Positions 9,975 through 17,384 of a DNA stretch of 23,782 nucleotides are shown here, one piece after another. Made by a program: the position numbers and the translations under genes. Positions within the stretch are counted from its first letter, which is position 1, and each line of letters begins with the position of its first letter. Under the pieces are notes generated by a model. It searched no databases. It was given only the letters and a program-made list of their open reading frames with translations, and was not told the origin of the DNA. Origin of the DNA: Methylobacterium sp. (lineage in GTDB: Bacteria; Pseudomonadota; Alphaproteobacteria; Rhizobiales; Beijerinckiaceae); the NCBI GenBank assembly GCA_020252865.1, contig JADCCH010000215.1, forward strand, positions 1 to 23,782. The letters run 5' to 3'.

Positions 9975-10070
9975 CGTCATTGCGAGAAGCGAAGCGACGA
10001 AGCAATCCAGTCTTTTTCGGCCCAGGAAATGGATTGCCACGTCGGCGCGACGCGCCTCCTCGCCATGACG
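9975..10070. repeat. Degenerate long inverted repeat between lepA and the ABC exporter gene
   Basis: The left arm begins CGTCATTGCGAG and runs to GCAATCCA near 10009. The right arm, read in reverse complement, begins CGTCATGGCGAG and also ends GCAATCCA. The arms differ by several substitutions and small insertions around a centre of about 20 bases. The CGTCATTGCGAG...GCAATCC pattern is, to my knowledge, a widely dispersed intergenic palindromic repeat in bacterial genomes, and this copy is decayed. It lies between the convergent stop codons of lepA and the exporter gene, where it may act as a bidirectional transcription barrier. Confidence 0.7.
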
Positions 10071-10080
10071 GCTTGGTGCA

Positions 10081-11940
10081 TCATTCCGCCGCTTCCGCCC
10101 GCTTCGGCTCCACGATGAACCCGCCGCTCTGCCGCGACCAGAGATCGGCATAGAGCCCGCCCTTCTCCAGAAGTTCGGCATGGGTGCCGTCTTCCACGAT
10201 CCGGCCCTCATCGAGCACCACGAGGCGATCCATGATCTGCAGGGTGGAAAGCCGGTGCGCGATGGCGATCACCGTCTTGTCCTCCATCAGCGTCACGAGG
10301 TTTTCCTGAATCGCGGCCTCCACCTCCGAATCGAGCGCGGAAGTCGCTTCATCCAGCACGAGGATCGGTGCGTTCTTCAGAATGACGCGGGCAATCGCGA
10401 TGCGCTGGCGCTGCCCGCCCGAGAGCTTCACGCCGCGCTCGCCGACATGGGCATCGAGGCCCCTGCGACCCTTCCAATCCGAGAGATTGGCGATGAAATC
10501 CACCGCGCGCGCCTGCGCGATGGCCGCGCGCAACTCGGTCTCGCTCGCGTCCGGGCGACCGTAGAGGATGTTTTCGCGGATGGAGCGATGCAGGAGCGAG
10601 GTATCCTGCGTGACCATGGCGATGGCCTTGCGCAGGCTCTCCTGCTGCAGCTGCATCACATCCTGCCCATCGATGAGGATCCGCCCGCTGGTAGGCCGGT
10701 TGAAATGCAGGAGCAGGTTGACCAGCGTGGATTTGCCCGCGCCGGAGCGCCCCACAAGACCGATCTTCTCGCCGGGCCGGATGCTGAGCGAGATATCGCG
10801 CAGCACCGGCAGGTGCGGATCATAGCCGAAACTCACATGCTCGAAGCGGATCTCACCCGCCTTGAACTGAAGCGGCTTCGCATCCGGCGCATCCTGCATC
10901 TTCAGGGGAACGGTGATGCTCTGCATGCCCTCCTGCACGATGCCGATATTCTCCATGATGCCTGCGATTTCCCAGGCGATCCAGCCCGAGGCGCGCACCA
11001 GCGAGAGCACGAGCGTCATCGCCATGGCGAAGCTGCCGATCTCGATCGCGCCCTTCTGCCAGAGCCAGAGGCCGATGGCGCCGGTCGCGGTCAGCGTGCT
11101 CGCGGAGAGGATCGACAGGCAGGCCGAAAACCCGAGCTGAAGCCGCTGCTGGTCGCGGAAATATTGCGTCGCCTCGCGCATGGCGGCGCTCATATAGGCA
11201 TCCTCGCGCGCCTTCTCGCCGAAGAGCTTGAGGGTGGCGATGTTGCCGAAGGCATCCACCACCTTGCCCATCACCATGGAACGCCCTTCCGAGGCGATCT
11301 GCGCGCGTTCGCGCTGTTTGGGCAGGAAAACCCGCAGGATCACGAGATAGGAGATGAACCAGAAGCCGATGGGCACGGCCATCCGCCAATCCTGCGCGAG
11401 GATCAGCGCGGTCGAGCCAATGCCATAGGCGAGGATATAGACAACCGCCTGGATGAAACTTGCCACGGCCTGCCGCACCGCACCGCCGGTCTGCATGATG
11501 CGGTTGGCGAGGCGGCCGGCGAAATCGCTCTGGAAGAAGCCGATGCTCTGGCCCGCGAGCCGGCCGAAATACTGCCAGCGCATGCGATATTGCCAGCCCG
11601 GTTCGATGCCGAGACGCCCCAGCGCAAAGCCCGCCAGGAAAACCAGCGGGCGCAGCACGAGCAAGACCAGCGCCATCATCAGCAGGGTTGGCCCGGCGGC
11701 CTCGAACAGGCTCTCGCGCGGCTGGTTCGCGAGCAGGTTCACGAGACGTCCAATGAAATAAGGCACGAGGGTATCGAGCAGCGCATCTGCCACGATGAGG
11801 CAGAAGAGCACCGCCAGCGGCTTACGCACGCCCTCGGTCTGCACCCGGATGAAAGACCAAAGCCGGGCCGGCTGGTCCGCCGGGCCGGGCACGATGGGTT
11901 CAACCAGCCTTTCGAGCCATCGGAGGAGCGGAGCGATCAT
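10081..11940 (-). CDS. ABC exporter half-transporter (fused membrane and ATPase domains)
   Basis: The 619-residue protein combines a six-helix type I exporter membrane domain (about residues 40-330) with a C-terminal ATPase. Walker A is GRSGAGKS (397-404), the Q-loop is VTQD (443-446), the signature is LSGGQRQ (506-512), Walker B is ILVLDEA (526-532), and the switch His is H562 in AIAHRLST. All catalytic residues are intact, so a homodimer should hydrolyse ATP. The family includes MsbA-like lipid flippases and multidrug exporters, and the substrate cannot be read from sequence. The start at 11940 lacks a strong ribosome site. About 190 bases separate it from the L,D-transpeptidase gene upstream on the same strand, a stretch with no gene I can support. 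lepA converges on it. Confidence 0.92.
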   Translation of the reverse strand: MIAPLLRWLERLVEPIVPGPADQPARLWSFIRVQTEGVRKPLAVLFCLIVADALLDTLVPYFIGRLVNLLANQPRESLFEAAGPTLLMMALVLLVLRPLVFLAGFALGRLGIEPGWQYRMRWQYFGRLAGQSIGFFQSDFAGRLANRIMQTGGAVRQAVASFIQAVVYILAYGIGSTALILAQDWRMAVPIGFWFISYLVILRVFLPKQRERAQIASEGRSMVMGKVVDAFGNIATLKLFGEKAREDAYMSAAMREATQYFRDQQRLQLGFSACLSILSASTLTATGAIGLWLWQKGAIEIGSFAMAMTLVLSLVRASGWIAWEIAGIMENIGIVQEGMQSITVPLKMQDAPDAKPLQFKAGEIRFEHVSFGYDPHLPVLRDISLSIRPGEKIGLVGRSGAGKSTLVNLLLHFNRPTSGRILIDGQDVMQLQQESLRKAIAMVTQDTSLLHRSIRENILYGRPDASETELRAAIAQARAVDFIANLSDWKGRRGLDAHVGERGVKLSGGQRQRIAIARVILKNAPILVLDEATSALDSEVEAAIQENLVTLMEDKTVIAIAHRLSTLQIMDRLVVLDEGRIVEDGTHAELLEKGGLYADLWSRQSGGFIVEPKRAEAAE

Positions 11941-12133
11941 GACGAAGCCGGCATAGCCGGATTCTCCCCCTCAGGCGAGCCGCGCAGCCTTTCCCGGGCG
12001 ATCAGTTCCGCGTGATCAGCCCGTGGTGATGCCGGTCTCCTTGATGAGGCCGCCCCATTTTTCGTTCTCCGACATGAGAAGGCCAGCGCGTTCGGCCGGG
12101 CGCGAGCCCGCGATTTCCGCGCCCTGGGCATTG

Positions 12134-13033
12134 CTACGAGATGATGATCCGCGTTCGCGCCGGCCCTGCTGATCGGACGAGATTGAACAGCGTTCGCGCA
12201 TTCCCGGTCGCGAGGCGCACACAGCCATGCGAGGCCGGGCCGCCGAGGCGGTTGATGGCATTGGTGCCGTGGATCGCATAGCCGCCCCGGAAGAAGATCG
12301 AATACGGCATGGGCGAATTATAGTACTTCCGGGAGAAGTAGCTCACATGCATGCGCTGCGGCTTGTAGGCGCCGCGCGGCGTGGAGAAGCCCTTCCGGCC
12401 GGTGGAAACTTTCCAGACATGGCGCACTTCGCCATCGACCTTCACGATCATCCGCTGCGAAGCGATATCGATCCGAGCTTCCACATTCGAGGCGGACGAG
12501 GAAAGCCGCGACTGGCGCGGCGTGTCACCGAGGGAGGCGACGCGCGGAGCCGGGCGCTCGATTGCCGGTTCCAGCCCGCCCATCGGCACGAAACCGCGCG
12601 AAACCTGTTCGCGGGCCTGCGCGCGCCGCGCTTCCCGACCGATTTCCTGCTGCAGCGCCCATCGCCGCGCCGCCACGCGCTGGCGGGCCTGCGCCTTGCG
12701 GCGCGCCTCCTGCCGCATTGTGGCATTCGAGCGATCGGCGACCGGGCGCACCTCGCGCGGTGCGGTGTCGGCGCGGCCTGAGGGGGCCATGCGCGTCACG
12801 ATTTTCCGCTGCGCAAATTGCCGCTGCGTCGACATATGCTGGCGCTTCACCTTGCGCGGTGCGGCGCGCGGCGCGCTGGCATTCGGTTCGCGGTAGCCGT
12901 CAAGCACATATCCCCCGCCATGGGGCTGCGAGCCATACCCGGAGGCTGCTTCCGCAGGCCGGATGTCCGAAAAGCCCGTGAGGGCCGCGACCAGCGCGAA
13001 AACGGGCAGGAAAAGCCGAAGAACGCGGGACAT
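12134..13033 (-). CDS. L,D-transpeptidase (YkuD family), secreted
   Basis: L,D-transpeptidases cross-link peptidoglycan stems at meso-diaminopimelate (3-3 links) or anchor proteins to it, in the periplasm. The 299-residue product has a signal peptide (MSRVLRLFLPVFALVAALTG, likely cleaved near PAEAA). A long basic, Arg/Ala/Gln-rich linker follows (about 52-145), and then the catalytic domain from about 184. The YkuD signature is complete: HGT (255-257), then SHGCVRL with His269 and catalytic Cys271. I start at the ATG at 13033 because the signal peptide begins there and GGAG lies about ten bases upstream; the open frame extends to 13093. It diverges from a MepA-type endopeptidase gene across 148 bases, suggesting linked cell-wall control. 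The basic linker may bind the anionic wall; that is inference. Confidence 0.93.
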   Translation of the reverse strand: MSRVLRLFLPVFALVAALTGFSDIRPAEAASGYGSQPHGGGYVLDGYREPNASAPRAAPRKVKRQHMSTQRQFAQRKIVTRMAPSGRADTAPREVRPVADRSNATMRQEARRKAQARQRVAARRWALQQEIGREARRAQAREQVSRGFVPMGGLEPAIERPAPRVASLGDTPRQSRLSSSASNVEARIDIASQRMIVKVDGEVRHVWKVSTGRKGFSTPRGAYKPQRMHVSYFSRKYYNSPMPYSIFFRGGYAIHGTNAINRLGGPASHGCVRLATGNARTLFNLVRSAGPARTRIIIS

Positions 13034-13170
13034 CCGGGTTCGCTCCAATCCAGGATGCGGGAAGGTCGCGGAGGATGACAAGATCGGGCGCACCCGAAAA
13101 GCTGATTGGTACGCGTTGGTTAACCGGAATCATGCGATCCTCTGTCGACGTTTGCGCCACGTGTTCGCCG

Positions 13171-13184
13171 GGGAGGTTCGATTG
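13171..13184 (+). promoter_or_regulatory. Ribosome binding site deciding a TTG start
   Basis: GGGAGG (13171-13176) precedes the TTG at 13182-13184 by five bases. It is the best ribosome site in the divergent gap and places the start just before the signal peptide of the endopeptidase. No ATG is suitably placed, and the in-frame GTG at 13161 has no comparable site. Confidence 0.65.
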
Positions 13185-14174
13185 ATCTGCAGGAAGGCCC
13201 GCCCGCCCGTTCCGGGACATCGGTCCCTGCGCCGGCTCCTCGGCCTCGTCACCCTCGCCTTCCTCGGGCTTTCCGGCCCGGTTTTCGCGCAGCAGACGCA
13301 ATCCGAGGAGGAGGAACGCCGCGCACAGGTGCTGAAGGAGCTGCCGGCCAATGCCGCAAAGCGCATTTTCGGCGCCAGCCCGAGGCCCGTCTCCATGGAG
13401 GCTCGCGCCATCGGCTCTTTCGCGCGCGGCTGCCTCGCAGGCGCCATCGCGCTGCCGATCAATGGCGAGACCTGGCAGGTGATGCGCCTCTCCCGCAACC
13501 GAATATGGGGCCATCCGGACCTCATCCGCGTGGTCGAACGCATCGCGAAGGCCGCCCCGCGCGAGGCGAACTGGCCGGGTTTGCTGGTCGGTGACATCTC
13601 CCAGCCGCGCGGCGGACCGATGCTCACGGGGCATGCGTCACACCAGATCGGGCTCGATGCCGACATCTGGCTGACCCCCATGCCGGACAGGCGTCTGACG
13701 CGTGATGAACGCGAAAACATGCCCGCCGCGAATATCGCCCGGCGCGACTGGATGGATGTCGACCCCGCCGTCTACTCGCGCGCGCATCTCGCGATCGTCC
13801 GGCTCGCGGCGAGGCAGCCGGAAGTGTCACGCATTTTTGTCAATCCGGCGATCAAGGTTGCCTTCTGCCGCGATGCCGGTGCAGATCGCGCCTGGCTCGC
13901 CAAGGTGCGCCCGATGTGGGGGCACAATTTCCATTTCCATATCCGCATCGCCTGCCCCAAGGGCGATGCCACCTGCGTGGACCAGCCCTTGCCGCAGGAT
14001 GGCGATGGCTGCGGCGAGGAGCTTCAGGACTGGCTGAAGAAGCAATATGCGGCGCTGGTCAAGCCGAAGCCGCCAGCCGACCCCCATGCCAAACCCAAGC
14101 CGCAACCCAGGCCGCGGCACTGGACACTCGACGATCTGCCGGCGGAATGCCGCGAGGTCGCTCTGGCGAAATAG
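13182..14174 (+). CDS. mepA: Penicillin-insensitive murein endopeptidase (MepA, M74 family)
   Basis: MepA is a periplasmic zinc metallopeptidase that cuts the D-Ala-mDAP cross-links of peptidoglycan, and some members also cut 3-3 links. From the TTG at 13182 the protein has 330 residues. A signal peptide spans residues 17-35 (RRLLGLVTLAFLGLSGPVFA, cleavage before QQTQ). Zinc-site motifs are GHASHQIGLDADIW, with His154 and Asp161 at the same seven-residue spacing as E. coli His113/Asp120, and HNFHFHIRI (248-256). The Cys-rich C-terminal segment (CPKGDATCVDQPLP, GDGCG) is typical, followed by a Pro/Lys-rich tail (KPKPPADPHAKPKPQPRP). It diverges from an L,D-transpeptidase gene. Its last codons and stop lie inside a 20-bp tandem repeat, so the C-terminal residues may vary between strains. 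Confidence 0.93.
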   Translation: MICRKARPPVPGHRSLRRLLGLVTLAFLGLSGPVFAQQTQSEEEERRAQVLKELPANAAKRIFGASPRPVSMEARAIGSFARGCLAGAIALPINGETWQVMRLSRNRIWGHPDLIRVVERIAKAAPREANWPGLLVGDISQPRGGPMLTGHASHQIGLDADIWLTPMPDRRLTRDERENMPAANIARRDWMDVDPAVYSRAHLAIVRLAARQPEVSRIFVNPAIKVAFCRDAGADRAWLAKVRPMWGHNFHFHIRIACPKGDATCVDQPLPQDGDGCGEELQDWLKKQYAALVKPKPPADPHAKPKPQPRPRHWTLDDLPAECREVALAK

Positions 14175-14213
14175 AGGTCGCGCTGGCGAAATAGAGGTCG
14201 CGCTGGCGAAACA
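14154..14213. repeat. Three tandem copies of a 20-bp unit at the mepA 3' end
   Basis: The unit is GAGGTCGC-T/G-CTGGCGAAATA. Copies lie at 14154-14173, 14174-14193 and 14194-14213. The second differs from the first at one base, and the third ends ACA instead of ATA. The first copy encodes the last residues of MepA, and its stop codon TAG straddles the copy 1/2 junction. Because 20 is not a multiple of three, the extra copies lie outside the coding frame. They end 19 bases before the convergent aminotransferase stop. Confidence 0.95.
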
Positions 14214-14232
14214 AGCGCTGTAGTGCGCCGCC

Positions 14233-15393
14233 CTACGCCGGTTTGATACGCGAAAGCCGCTCGAGCGCGGCATCCAGCGTCTCGCGCTTCTTGGCAAAGC
14301 ACAGCCGCATGATCGTGCGCACCGGGTCCTCAGCATAAAAGGCCGAGACGGGGATGGCAGCGACGCCATGCTCGGCCACGAGTTTCTGGCAGAAGGCGAC
14401 ATCGTCATGCACGCCCATCGGCGCCAGATCCACGTTGAGAAAGTAGGTGCCTTGCGAGGGCAGCACCGAGAAGCCCAGGCCCTTCAGGCCGTTGGCGAGG
14501 TAATCCCGAGCCTGCTGGAAGTCGTCGCGCATCCCCTTGAAGAAGGCATCCTCCTTCATGAGCCCATAGGCGACGGCCGCCTGCAGGTTCGGCGGGGTGG
14601 TGAAGGTGAGGAACTGGTGCGATTTCGAGAGCACCCGCATGATTTCCGTCGGAGCCATGACGAAACCGACCTTCCAGCCGGTGAGCGAGAAGATCTTCCC
14701 CGCGGAGCTGATCTTTACCGTGCGCTCGCGCATGCCGGGCAGGGCGCAGAGCGGCACATGGGCGAGGCCATCGAACACCACATGCTCCCACACTTCGTCG
14801 CAGACCGCGAGGGCATCATGCGCCATGCAGAAATGCGCGAGCATGGCGAGATCCTCCGGCGGGCAGATGGTCGCGGAGGGATTGAGCGGGTTGTTGAACA
14901 GGGCGAGCTTCGTGCGCGGGCTGAAGGCCGCCATCAGGCTTTCCGCCGTGAAGCGCCAATCGGGCGGGGAGAGCTTAACGAATTTCGGGATGCCGCCCGC
15001 GCGCTTCACCAGCGGCAGATAGGCATCATACATCGGCTCGAAAAGCACCACCTCGTCGCCGGGCTCGATGAGCGCGAAGAGCGCCCCGGCAATCGCCTCC
15101 GTGGCGCCGGAGGTGACCATGATCTCGGCATCGGGATCGAAATTCACGCCCTGATGATGCGCGAAATGGGTGGAAATTGCCTGACGCAGCTCGGGAATGC
15201 CCATCATCGGCGGATATTGGTTCCAGCCGGAAATCACCGCATCCGCCGCCTTCCGGCGAATATCCGGCGCGCCGGGATCATCCGGGAAGCCCTGCCCGAG
15301 ATTGACCGCCTGATGCTCGCGCGCCAACCGCGACATGGTTTCGAACACAGTCGTGGAAAGGCCGGAATAGGTGGAATTGAAGCTGCGCATCAT
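14233..15393 (-). CDS. Class I/II (PLP-dependent) aminotransferase
   Basis: This fold type I aminotransferase has 386 residues from the ATG at 15393, or 385 from the adjacent ATG at 15390. The open frame runs on to 15543, but that part is non-coding in character and has the neighbour's operator in it. PLP-site signatures are GATEAI (95-100), NNPLNPSA (166-173), CDEVWEH (197-203) and SSAGKIFSLTGWKVGF, in which Lys232 should form the Schiff base (numbered from 15390). The substrate-carboxylate Arg is probably in TIMRLCFAKK near the end. The sequence resembles YbdL/kynurenine-type and methionine aminotransferases, but substrate cannot be fixed from sequence. It converges on mepA and diverges from the TetR gene across 195 bases. 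Confidence 0.92.
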   Translation of the reverse strand: MMRSFNSTYSGLSTTVFETMSRLAREHQAVNLGQGFPDDPGAPDIRRKAADAVISGWNQYPPMMGIPELRQAISTHFAHHQGVNFDPDAEIMVTSGATEAIAGALFALIEPGDEVVLFEPMYDAYLPLVKRAGGIPKFVKLSPPDWRFTAESLMAAFSPRTKLALFNNPLNPSATICPPEDLAMLAHFCMAHDALAVCDEVWEHVVFDGLAHVPLCALPGMRERTVKISSAGKIFSLTGWKVGFVMAPTEIMRVLSKSHQFLTFTTPPNLQAAVAYGLMKEDAFFKGMRDDFQQARDYLANGLKGLGFSVLPSQGTYFLNVDLAPMGVHDDVAFCQKLVAEHGVAAIPVSAFYAEDPVRTIMRLCFAKKRETLDAALERLSRIKPA

Positions 15394-15501
15394 CGCCCGG
15401 AACCAAAGGAAGGAAAGCGGCAACGCTTCTAGCCGCAGGCCCCGCGCTTGGCCAGCGCCCGCCGCATTTGACCTGCCGTTGACCTGCCCCCGGGACGGCA
15501 C

Positions 15502-15529
15502 TTGACAGAAATGATATTTCTGATAAAAA
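15502..15529 (+). promoter_or_regulatory. Promoter with embedded TetR-type operator for the efflux operon
   Basis: TTGACA (15502-15507) and TAAAAA (15524-15529) are spaced by 16 bases. A perfect 7-3-7 palindrome, CAGAAAT-GAT-ATTTCTG (15506-15522), fills the space between them and overlaps the -35. This is the classic place for a TetR repressor to block its own promoter. It would control the TetR gene at 15589 and, through read-through, the RND genes. The same site might also affect the divergent aminotransferase gene. Confidence 0.6.
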
Positions 15530-15588
15530 ATAAAAGTCATCATACGTTATTTTTAACTGGATTTCTCTCATTCCGGCGCGGAGCCCCC

Positions 15589-16191
15589 ATGAATATCCGA
15601 CAGAAAATTCCAGCCGATGACATGCGCGAGCGCATTCTCGTGGTGGCCGAGGAGCATTTTCGCCGTATCGGCTATGCGAAAACTGCTGTCGCGGACATTG
15701 CTCAGGCCATGGGTATGTCTCCGGCGAATGTCTACCGCTTCTTCCCCTCCAAGCTCGCGATCAATGATGCGCTCTGCGCGAAGGTCATGCGCGAAACCGA
15801 CGCGCTCATCAAGCGCATCATGGAGCGTCAGGCTTCCGCTTCCGAGCGGCTCGTGGCGTTCATCGTCGAGATTCACCGCCACAACAAGGAGAAGCTCACC
15901 AACGAGCATCGCCTGTTCGACATGGTCGAGGTGGCGATGGAGGAGAACTGGCCCGCCATCGATGCGCATTTCGAAAGCGTAGTGTGCCAGATGGCTCGAC
16001 TTGTGACCGAGGGCATTGCCTCCGGCGAATTCCGGCAGGTGGACCCCGCCGAATTTGCCGATACCGCCTTCAATGCCACTGCCAAGGTCTTCCATCCCAC
16101 CTTAATCGCGCAATGCGTGCGTTTCGGGGATGACCAGGAGGATCAGGCGCGGCGCATCGCCCAGCTCATCCTCGCAGCCCTTCGCCCCTGA
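15589..16191 (+). CDS. TetR/AcrR family transcriptional regulator
   Basis: The 200-residue protein has the typical TetR layout. An N-terminal DNA-binding domain (about residues 12-60) carries the helix-turn-helix TAVADIAQAMGMSPANVYRFFPSK. A divergent all-helical ligand domain follows. The ATG at 15589 has GGAG at 15580-15583, five bases upstream; the open frame extends to 15502 but would then include the promoter. It is followed after 30 bases by the RND adaptor gene on the same strand, the usual arrangement of a local repressor of an efflux pump. The palindrome at 15506-15522 is its likely operator. The inducer is unknown. Confidence 0.93.
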   Translation: MNIRQKIPADDMRERILVVAEEHFRRIGYAKTAVADIAQAMGMSPANVYRFFPSKLAINDALCAKVMRETDALIKRIMERQASASERLVAFIVEIHRHNKEKLTNEHRLFDMVEVAMEENWPAIDAHFESVVCQMARLVTEGIASGEFRQVDPAEFADTAFNATAKVFHPTLIAQCVRFGDDQEDQARRIAQLILAALRP

Positions 16192-16221
16192 GAATTTCCT
16201 TCTTTTCTTCCGAGGCTTGCC

Positions 16222-17373
16222 ATGTCCTCCCCCGTTACGCCCTCCCGTTCTGCCGCCATTTTCTCCCGTCGAAATCTTGGAATCGCTGCCCTGGTGTTCG
16301 CCATCAGCGCCGCCGGCGTGTGGTTTCTGGTGGGGCGCCCGCCAGCCGAGATCGGCAAGCCGCAGGCTGAAAACCTCGAGAACCGTCCCGTGCTGGTGCA
16401 GAAGGTGCAAATCGCCCCGGCCGCGCCCGCGCGCATCCTCGTGGGCACGGTGCGGGCCCGCGTCGAGACCGATCAGGGCTTCCGCATCTCCGGTAAGGTG
16501 GCCGAGCGCCGCGTGCAGGCCGGCGATCGCGTGAAGAAGGGACAGGTCGTGGCGACGCTCGACCCCACGGATCTTGTGCTCCAGCGCGAAACGGCCGAGG
16601 CCGAACTCGCGGCTGCCAAGGCTTCCGAGAAATCGTCCAGCGCCGAGTTGATGCGCGTGATCGAATTGCGCGCCAAGGGCTGGTCCACCGAACAGGCGCT
16701 CGATCGCCAGCGCGCGGCCCTGGAAGAGGCCACGGGCCGCCGCCTGCGGGCCGAGCGCCAGCTGGAACTTGCCCGGAACACGCAATCCTATGCCGAGCTG
16801 CTGGCCGAGGATGACGGGATTGTCGTCTCCACCAGCATCGAGCCGGGGCAGGTTCTGGCCGCCGGCCAGCCGGCCCTGCGGATCGCCAGGGATGGTCTGC
16901 GCGAGGCGCTCGTCGCCATCCCCGAGCAGGAGATGGATGACATCCGCAAGGCACGGGCCGAGGCCAGCCTCTGGACCGATCCGGGCAAGAGCTACCCGGC
17001 GAAGCTGCGCGAACTTTCGCCCTCGGCCGATCCGCTGACACGCACCTTCCAGGCGCGCTTCACCCTGGAAGGCCTGCCGGCCGATGCGCCGCTCGGCATG
17101 TCGGCCTCGCTCTCGGTGCGTCCGGCGGAAGAGCTGCGCGTCGCGCGCCTGCCGCTCGCCGCAATCCTGAACGAAGGCAAGGGCACGGAAGTCTTTGTCG
17201 TGGAAGCCTCCGGCGAACTGAAGCGCAAGGCGGTGCAGATTTCCGCCTACGAGGCGCGCGATGCGCTGGTTTCGAGCGGTCTCGCCGATGGCGATCTCGT
17301 CGTCGTGCTCGGCGTCCACAAGCTCAAGCCGGGCCTCAAGGTGCGGCCCGTTACCGAACTGCGTCTGGGCTGA
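16222..17373 (+). CDS. RND efflux periplasmic adaptor (membrane fusion protein)
   Basis: Adaptors of this kind link an inner-membrane RND pump to an outer-membrane channel. The 383-residue protein has an N-terminal signal or membrane anchor (about 19-37, LGIAALVFAISAAGVWFLV). A lipoyl half-motif, GFRISGKVAERRVQAGDRVKKGQVVATLD, spans about 87-115. A short coiled-coil hairpin follows (about 120-190, rich in Ala/Glu/Arg), then the second lipoyl half (AEDDGIVVSTSIEPGQVLAAGQPALRIA), then beta-barrel and membrane-proximal domains (ILNEGKGTEVFVV). GAGG stands about seven bases before the ATG. The stop codon TGA overlaps the ribosome site of the pump gene, which starts 11 bases later, so the two are surely co-translated. 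No outer-membrane partner is in the window. Confidence 0.94.
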   Translation: MSSPVTPSRSAAIFSRRNLGIAALVFAISAAGVWFLVGRPPAEIGKPQAENLENRPVLVQKVQIAPAAPARILVGTVRARVETDQGFRISGKVAERRVQAGDRVKKGQVVATLDPTDLVLQRETAEAELAAAKASEKSSSAELMRVIELRAKGWSTEQALDRQRAALEEATGRRLRAERQLELARNTQSYAELLAEDDGIVVSTSIEPGQVLAAGQPALRIARDGLREALVAIPEQEMDDIRKARAEASLWTDPGKSYPAKLRELSPSADPLTRTFQARFTLEGLPADAPLGMSASLSVRPAEELRVARLPLAAILNEGKGTEVFVVEASGELKRKAVQISAYEARDALVSSGLADGDLVVVLGVHKLKPGLKVRPVTELRLG

Positions 17374-17384
17374 GGAGCGAACCC

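Noticed and set aside
10180..12015. A 611-codon open frame on the plus strand opposite the ABC exporter
   Set aside because: Its composition (His, Glu, Arg and Ala rich) is that of a shadow frame; the minus-strand ABC exporter has every catalytic motif.
12016..12075. A 19-codon frame on the minus strand, beginning MSENEKWGG, in the gap between the exporter and L,D-transpeptidase genes
   Set aside because: It is very short, has no ribosome site and matches nothing I recognise. It could be a gene remnant, but chance is more likely.
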